NCBI RefSeq assembly: GCF_030272615.1
Contig: NC_081407.1
Span: 440,167,213-440,231,212 of the forward strand
Source: Cryptomeria japonica
Lineage: Eukaryota; Streptophyta; Pinopsida; Cupressales; Cupressaceae
Direction: 5' to 3'
DNA length: 64,000 nucleotides
The notes under the pieces are model-generated. The model was not told the DNA's origin, made no database searches, and saw nothing but the letters and a program-made list of their open reading frames with translations. Below are positions 57,399 to 64,000 of the stretch, in pieces (positions within the stretch are counted from its first letter, which is position 1; every line of letters begins with the position of its first letter). The position numbers were made by a program, and so were the translations under genes.

Positions 57399-59607
57399 TG
57401 TGCTATGCTCAAAGATACCATTGCTAAATAGGAAATAAGGACAATCACAAAATCCTTAACTATCTAAGCAATTTAAACATAAAACCAATGAAATGATGCA
57501 ATTAAGAAAAAGGAATTAAAATCATTCAATAAAACTCCCCATCCCAAGTTGGCATATCGTTTCCATTGCTCCTCTCCTCTTTGTGGTATGATGGTTCTTA
57601 GATATTGTGCTGGTAACCTGCAAGTTGATGAATACTAAGAGGGGGGGGGGTGAATTAGTATGCCAAAAATCTCTGTACTAAAACACTTAAACAGTCTAAA
57701 GATAAACCGGTAAAACAGTTTAACAGACAGACCGGTTATCACACATGCAAACTAAAATGCAAATAAAGCATTCACCCACAAAAGCAATACAACCATAACA
57801 CAAGATATTTGATGTGGAAACCCAAATGGGAAAAACCACGGTGAGATGGAACTCACAAGTCACTATTTGTAGAATAGAAACCAGACTGGTTAAGGTCAGA
57901 CCGGTTAAAGTCTTACAATGTTCTTCACCAAAACAGATCCTATTAGGAATCTCAATCTCTGTTAGGAGATAAGTCTAATTAAAGACTACCTTGCTAGAGG
58001 ATTTTAGATTCGCAGAGGTGAACCACCTTGTTAGAGGATTTTACAAAAGGCTTTTGGGCCTACTTGGTTAAGGGCTACAAACTTGTCAAAGATGTGAGTA
58101 ATCAACAAGTGTTTGATCTATCTAATAGCACAGACTGCTTGGTTAGATCCAATATAGCTCACAGCTAATGCATTCCAGCATTACTTCAATCTTCTCTATC
58201 TCTCACTCAGTTACAACTCATCAACCACCTTAAACCCTAGCACAACATAAACCCTTTTCAGCAAAACAACCTAAAACCCTAGACATGATGTCCTTTTAAA
58301 GGAATCTGATTTCATGTCAGTCCAATAGGATTACATTACAATTTCCTAGGTTTAATGAATCTAGACATACTCAGTAACATGACACAAGAAGCACCATCAG
58401 TGTGTCAGCACCGTCAAACAATCGGTGGATTGGTAACTCATCATAAAATGCCAGTTGGTAACTCATCATAGAGTATTACCGGTTCATACAAAATATCGGT
58501 TGCCGGTTTGACAAAAAAGAAGATTGGTAAGAATGTGTTATGCCGCTTTGCTCCCTCATACCACTTGAGATCTATGAACCACTTGGGGTCGACATACCGC
58601 TTCAGACCGGAAAACACATTCTACAAAATCACCAATAGTCTAAAGACTAGAATACAACATACTGGTTGGAACAGATACCGGTTGAGCTCTAGCTCATACA
58701 TGTAAAGGGGATCTCAATGCAAGTGTGTGTCCATCAATGACAATCACAACATAAACATCAAAAATGCCAACACAAGTGACACAAAGATTCGAAGTTCGTG
58801 ATTGTTGAAAATGGAGATTGGATGCTCAATTTATAGAAAATTGGAGAAGATTGATTAAAAGGTTGAACAGAATGATCAAGAGGTGTGAACTGAGGTGAGC
58901 TCAAATGCAAGTTGATAGTTGAATTGTTGATTGTAGGAGTGAAACTCAATAGATTAAATAGATTAATTGAGTCAACTGATTGATGAAAGAGTTGACTGAA
59001 AGAAGAAAAAGGATGATTGGTGGAAATAAAGAGGATGACACAGAGAGCTTAATTTAGAAAAAGCTAACTGAAAGAGGGAAATAGAAGTTGAAGAGATAAA
59101 TGATTTAATTAATTAATTAGCATGTGCTTGCATTTAGATTTAGATTTTCAATTTAATCTTTGCATGAGATATTATTCAAATAATTGAATTTATTAATTCA
59201 ATTTAGCATTTGAATATATTTAGAACTTGACTTTGATTTTCAATTTGGTTTTTGAAATCATGCACATGTATTTGAATTTGGAAGAAATTAGAAGAATATG
59301 AAATTAAATGAAATTAGAATTTGGGGATCTAGAAGAATCAATTAGTTAATTAAATAATTTAAAGAAACTATTTAATATTTTAGAAATGAAATTTAATTAA
59401 TTAATAAAGATTATTTAAATTAAAGGAATTAAATCACAATTAATTAAATAATAAATATTTAATTAATATTTAGAAGAGGGTTGAATGATTAGATGATTGG
59501 AGATAGAAATTGAAATTGAGAATTAATTTATTTAAATAATAAAGATTATTTAACCAATTAGAGGAATAATTAGTACATGATCAATGAGACATTTTTAGGT
59601 GTCTACA
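57399..59607 (-). repeat. 5' LTR of TE-6 (interrupted by a Copia solo LTR)
   Basis: It runs from TGTGCTATGC to TGTCTACA. Removing the solo LTR (57626-58772) and one CAAGT leaves about 1,057 bp, roughly 180 bp shorter than the 3' LTR. The difference is one deletion between short direct repeats near 59540. Confidence 0.92.
57626..58772 (-). mobile_element. Copia (SIRE-like) solo LTR
   Basis: A TGATGAATAC...ATGCCAACA segment is flanked by a perfect CAAGT duplication (57621-57625 and 58773-58777). It contains the poly-G/GTGAATTAG phrase and the GGAAACCCAAATGGGAAAAACC phrase of the Copia LTR at 40421. No internal region is present, so it was left by LTR-LTR recombination. ORFs within it are not genes. 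Confidence 0.92.
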
Positions 59608-60565
59608 AGAGTTCCTTTCTTTTTCAATGTGCAATATTAATTAGCTTGTCCACAACGACCCTTTTTTTGTTCATATCCTTAGACATATTTCGTAGGGACC
59701 CGAATTGCATCATAAAGAAATTCCCTCAAAACAGACAAAGAAATGATATGGACCTCCCTGTAGCATACAAATAAGCGGAGTCGAGGTATGTGAGGCGATT
59801 TCACCTTGTTGTGAAGGCTCTTATCACAAACACCCAGCTAATTTATATGTTTCCAGATCATTGGGATCATTCCTACAAACAGAAAACAAAGAAAATATTA
59901 TACCCCCGATCCTTTCTCCTCTTAGTCACAATAGACTTCCTCGAGTTACTCAAAGGGATAATAATAAAAAACCAATATAAAAGATAGCACACATAGAAAA
60001 TTTTCATCCATAGCTCAAATTGTTTAGTGATTGTTTTCCGTTATGTTGTTTTGCTTGTTTACTTAGTGATAAAAACTATTTGGTAGTTAGGAGATAGGTG
60101 ACTAACTCAGAGTGGACAACTAGGTTTCACTGACGGAAAGATGACTTGTTTGACATTGCTTAGGATATGTAATGTGCTCTATTGAGTAACCTAAGACTAG
60201 GATGCTGATCAGTTTCAAGTCATGAGGGTTCCAACGAAACAGGATGTCACGAAAGTGACTGAAAAATATGTACAAGTGAAAGCAAAGATGCATGAAAGCG
60301 GGAAACGCCAACGTTACATTGATAGATGGAGTACTCGAGTACAAGAGGTGCCTGTTTGCCAAGTTTTCACCTGCTTGGTAGAGATTCATTTTTTTTACCA
60401 AGGTGACTGTTTACCAGGTTTTCACCAGGGCATTTTCTTTTCTATATTTTTTTTTTTCTTTTGATTATTTTTTTTAATTTTTTTTTGTATTTAATGATTT
60501 TTCTAATTTTTATTTTATTTTTTCAAGACTTTTTCCAGCTGTACAAGTTGGTGGCACAGAGAATG
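59608..60565. other. Convergent spacer of TE-5, right part
   Basis: Continuation of 48432. It has short ORFs without family likeness, then GGTTTTCACCAGGG and a long T-rich run (60435-60530), as in TE-1 before the pol end. No gene is supported. Confidence 0.6.
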
Positions 60566-63500
60566 CTAAGCGAAGAATTTCTTCAAGTGGATGGTGTTAA
60601 TCGGTTCATGGAGCTGTTATCCTTCCAAGTTTGAGAGTTGATAGACACAAGAGCTGAATACTGCAGCAACAATGTAGGGACCCAGCCAGTTGGGTTCAAA
60701 CTTCCCTTTATTGTCACGAAATTGTTGATTTTTTGGATTTTCTCTCAGAACTAGGTCACCAACTTGAAATTCTCTTTGTCAAACTTTCTTGTTATATCCT
60801 CTAGACATTCTCTTCTGATACACTCTGAGATGATCAAACGTCACTTGCCGACACTCATCCAACAATTTGAGTTCTTGCAATCTAGATATTCTATGATTTT
60901 CATCAGTAACAAGACCTTGCAAAGAAACTCTTAGAGATGGTATTTCTACTTCAATAGGTAGTATTGCTTCAGATCCATACACCAAAGAGAAAGGTGTTGC
61001 TCCAGTAGGTGTTATGATACTTGTTCTGTAAGCCCATAGTGCAGGATTGAGTTGCAGATGCCAATCCTTCCTGGATTTGTTCACTGTTCTATGCAAAATA
61101 GTCAGTAGGTTTTTGTTAGACACCTTAGCTTGTCCATTACCTTGAGGGTAATATACTGATGACCAGTGTTGCTTTATTTTGAATTTCTCACAAAGTTCAT
61201 CCAGATCTTTATTCTTAAAATGTCCTCCATTATCAGTCACGATGGACGAAGGTATCCCATACCTGCAGATGATATAGTTTAGGATGAACAAGGTGACTTG
61301 TTTACCAGTTGCTTTGATGAGTGAAACTGCTTCTACCCACTTGGTAAAATACTCAGTGGCAGTTATGATGAATTTATGTCCATTGGATGATACATGATAT
61401 ATTTGACCAATGAGATCAAAGGCCAATGTGTAATAAATGGTATGAGGTCCCTTGTCAGGGCATGTATGAGATTTCCATGAAGCTAACATTTCTCACAAGT
61501 CTTAGCAAATTGGATGGCATATTTTTCCATGTATGACCAGTAGTAGCCAGCCCGTAGTAATTTTTGAGCTAAAGTAAGGCCATTTGAATGAGATCCATAG
61601 ATACCTTCATGGACTTCCAATAATGCACATTTAGATTCTTTAGTTTCTAGACATCTAAGCAATGTACCATCCAAACCTCATCTAAATAAATTGTTAGCTA
61701 TGATAACATACCGCGAAGCATTTTGAGTTAGGTTTCTTTTCTCATTTCGGGTAAGATTTCTAGGGATAATTTGGTCACATAGATAGGAATAGATGTGACT
61801 GTATCGAGATGAGTCATGTCCAATAATAGAACAGATTATTTGGGTCTTAGGAGAATCATAAGTGGGGTAATATAACTCTTCCATTAGGAAATCAAAGCGA
61901 AAATTGGACTCCTGTAACTCAGGTATAGATGCCAAGGTAGCCATAGCATGTGCGGCTCTATTTGCGGATCTAGGAATCTGTTGGAATGATAAAAAAGAAA
62001 AATACTTCTTAAGATCATCAACATCCTCTTGTAAGGCATCAGTTTCTCATCTCGAGTTTGATATGTATCATTGATTTGATTAACCACTAGCTGAGAATCT
62101 CCATAGATATACAATTCTTCAACCTTCCGTTCAATAGCTAGTTTTATCCGATTCACCAAAGCTTCATATTCTGCAATCTTGTTTGTGCAAGGGAATAGAA
62201 TCTTATAAGACTTTGGGATTGAATACTTCTGAGGATTAATGAATAATATGGCAACACCTGAACCATTTTGGGTAAAGGACCCATCAAAGAACATTTTCTA
62301 AGGTTGTTGAGTAAGGTGCATTATAGATTCATCTAGGAACTCTATATGTAGCGGTTGAGTGTCCTCGAGTAGAGCTTCGGCAAGTTGATTAGAAATTACC
62401 TGTCCTTTTATGGCTTTGCATTCCACATATTCAATGTCAAACTCTGTAAGGATCATGACCCATTTTGCTAATCTTCGTGTAAGTGTTGCCTTATTAAGAA
62501 GATATTTGAGTGGATCAATTTTGGCCACTAGCTTGACTGAATGTGCTAGCATGTAGTGTCTCAGTTTTTGTGATGTAAAGACTAACACCAAGCATGATTT
62601 TTCTATTATAGTGTAGTTCATTTCATAAGACACCAACGTCTTGCTGATGTAATAAATAGCTCATTCCTTTTTATTGTCATCTTGTTGCGCCAGAAGTGCC
62701 CCCAGTGATGAATCAGTTGCTAATATATATAAGATTAGTGGTTTACCCTGAATTAGTGGCATCAATATCGGTGGATTTGACAGGTACCCTTTTATCTACT
62801 GAAGATGTTGTTCACACTACTGATCCCAGTTGTATATTATTCATTTTCTCAATACCTTTGTGAAAGGTTGAGCTTTGTCTGCTAACTGAGAAATGAATCA
62901 TCTGATGGATTGGAGATGTCCCTATAGACTTCTCATTTGACTGATGTTCTTCGGATGTGGCATTTCCATTATAGCTTGGACCCTCTCAGGATCAACCTTG
63001 ATTCCCTTCTTTGAAATGATATAGCCAAGTAGTTTACCAGATCTCACTCCAAATGTACACTTCTTTGGATTTAACCGAAGTTTGAACTTTTCCATTCTGT
63101 TGAGTATAGGACCTAACTCTTGAATATGCGTTGATCTTTTCATAGTCTTCACTAAGGTGTCATCAACATAGTCTTCCATATTCTTATGCATCATGTCATG
63201 AAAGATGGTTGTAACTAATCTTTGATAGGTTGCTCCCGCATTCTTTAGCCAAAATGGCATGATGTTCTAGCAAAAGGTTCCCCATGCATAGGTGAAAGCT
63301 GTCTTTTCTTGATCTCCTGGAGCTATTTTGATTTGATTGTATCCGGAGAATCCATCCATTAGTAAATACATTTCATACCCAGCAGTCATGTTGACTATCA
63401 TATCAATGTTTGTTAATGGAAAGTCATCCTTTGGACATGCTTTGTTAAGATCTTTGAAGTCCATGCAAACTCTGATAGATTTATCTACCTTTGACATAGG

Positions 63501-64000
63501 TACTATGTTTGAAATCCATTTAGAAAATCTATAGCTCTAATGAATCCAGCTTTGAGAAATTTTTCTAGTTCAACCTTGACTAATAGTGCTACATGCGGGT
63601 GCATCTTACGGAGTTTTTTCTTAACTAGTTTTACTCCTGGTGTAATCAAAAGATGTTGCATAATGAGATCAGGATCCAAGCCTGGCATATCAGAGTATGT
63701 CCATGCAAAGATTATTTTCTTTCCTAAGAATAACTGAGTGAACTCCTTCAATTCTTCTACTGATAGTGATTGAGATACATGAATGATGTGTGGTGTCTCT
63801 TGACTCCCAATGTTCACTGGCTGAGTTGGCTTGATCTATATGGAGGACCTTTCCTGGAAATGACTTGGCAGTACATCAAGTATCTCACCTTCAGGTGCCT
63901 CAGAGAGGTTTTCACCTTTAGGTACGTCCTTTATTTTCTCTTTTTTAGATTCTAACACTACCACAATGTGGTTTTTGCCATCAGATCTTTTATTTTTATT
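60566..64000 (-). pseudogene. pol: pol of TE-5: RT, RNase H, archaeal-type RNase H, integrase (start outside window)
   Basis: Read from 64000 down: RT N-terminal part (FAWTYSDMPGLDPDL), MDFKDLNKACPKDDFPLT, DGFSGYNQIKIAP and MPFWLKNAGATYQ (the usual Gly is Trp). Catalytic YVDD is at 63260-62922, and RNase H at 62636-62298. The second RNase H (62294-61884) has FFDGSFTQNGSG, EYEAL and GDSQLVVNQ. Integrase has an HEGIYGSH...CEKC zinc site (61674-61483), AFDLIGQI, VTDNGGHF and NGQAKVSNK, where the catalytic Glu is Lys. The GKFEPNWLGPY tail ends HLKKFFA with a stop at 60566-60568. It has fewer stops than TE-1. Confidence 0.92.

Larger units (their letters stand above)
48433..59607 (-). mobile_element. 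TE-6: gag-protease-only gypsy derivative
   Basis: The 3' LTR 48433-49668 and 5' LTR 57399-59607 (the latter holding a Copia solo LTR) are nearly identical. They are flanked by a perfect AGAGT duplication (48428-48432 and 59608-59612). On the minus strand it has primer site, leader, gag, protease and G-patch. It then breaks off into a 177-bp piece of its own LTR (49846-50022), followed by 175 bp ending in a purine tract. RT, RNase H, integrase and PMD are absent. It has few stops, so it is the best preserved element here. Confidence 0.93.
43212..64000 (-). mobile_element. TE-5: second Tat-type gypsy element with antisense PMD (right end outside window)
   Basis: Left to right: 3' LTR (43212-44340), purine tract, PMD promoter and gene on the plus strand, convergent spacer, then pol on the minus strand (60566 to beyond 64000). 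The order is the same as TE-1 but the sequences differ, so it is a separate family. TE-6 is inserted in the convergent spacer at 48433. Confidence 0.9.

Overview
The window is plant nuclear repeat DNA. It is AT-rich and made almost entirely of nested, decayed LTR retrotransposons, with one Helitron remnant. I see no single-copy host gene and no tRNA or rRNA gene. Tat-lineage Ty3/gypsy elements with a second (archaeal-type) RNase H, SIRE-like Copia LTRs and plant mobile domain (PMD) genes indicate a seed plant with a large repeat-rich genome. A gymnosperm is plausible, but the sequence alone cannot prove it.

Layout. TE-1 (before 1 to 30310, minus strand) is a Tat-type gypsy element: 5' LTR 28829-30310, leader, gag, protease/G-patch, RT, two RNase H domains, integrase ending at 5910, then an antisense PMD gene (1243-4370, plus strand) and the 3' LTR (1-831, cut by the window edge). 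Its gag is split by a Copia-type LTR (about 12163-13498 and 24471-24653). That LTR is itself split by TE-2 (13499-24470, plus strand, duplicated target ATTAT), a relative of TE-1 that has lost most of pol but keeps gag and the antisense PMD gene. TE-1 sits in the gag of TE-3, a different gypsy element (gag 30311-33015, primer site 33319-33336, LTR beginning at 33341). Beyond it lie an unrecognised, broken, roughly 1,190-codon gene (37857 down to 34293) with degenerate tandem repeats upstream of it, and a Helitron protein fragment (39476-40340).

On the right, a Copia element (from 40421, minus strand) is broken at 43211 by TE-5, a second PMD-carrying gypsy element (3' LTR 43212-44340, PMD 45439-47745, pol 60566 to beyond 64000). 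TE-5 is split by TE-6 (48433-59607, duplicated target AGAGT), a gag-protease-only derivative whose 5' LTR holds a Copia solo LTR (57626-58772, duplicated target CAAGT).

Working model. TE-1, TE-2 and TE-5 carry two convergent transcription units: the LTR drives gag-pol, and a separate TATA promoter inside the opposite LTR drives a spliced PMD gene. Exon 1 of that gene is exactly 75 nt in all three. In TE-1 and TE-2, both the gag leader and PMD intron 1 contain arrays of an 8-bp CpG motif (TAGCGCAT) spaced by 21 bp (18/21/21 in the intron), always in the sense direction of the following ORF. TE-6 has an unrelated motif at an exact 22-bp spacing in its gag leader. These phased arrays, and their link to both transcription units, are the most unusual signal in the window.
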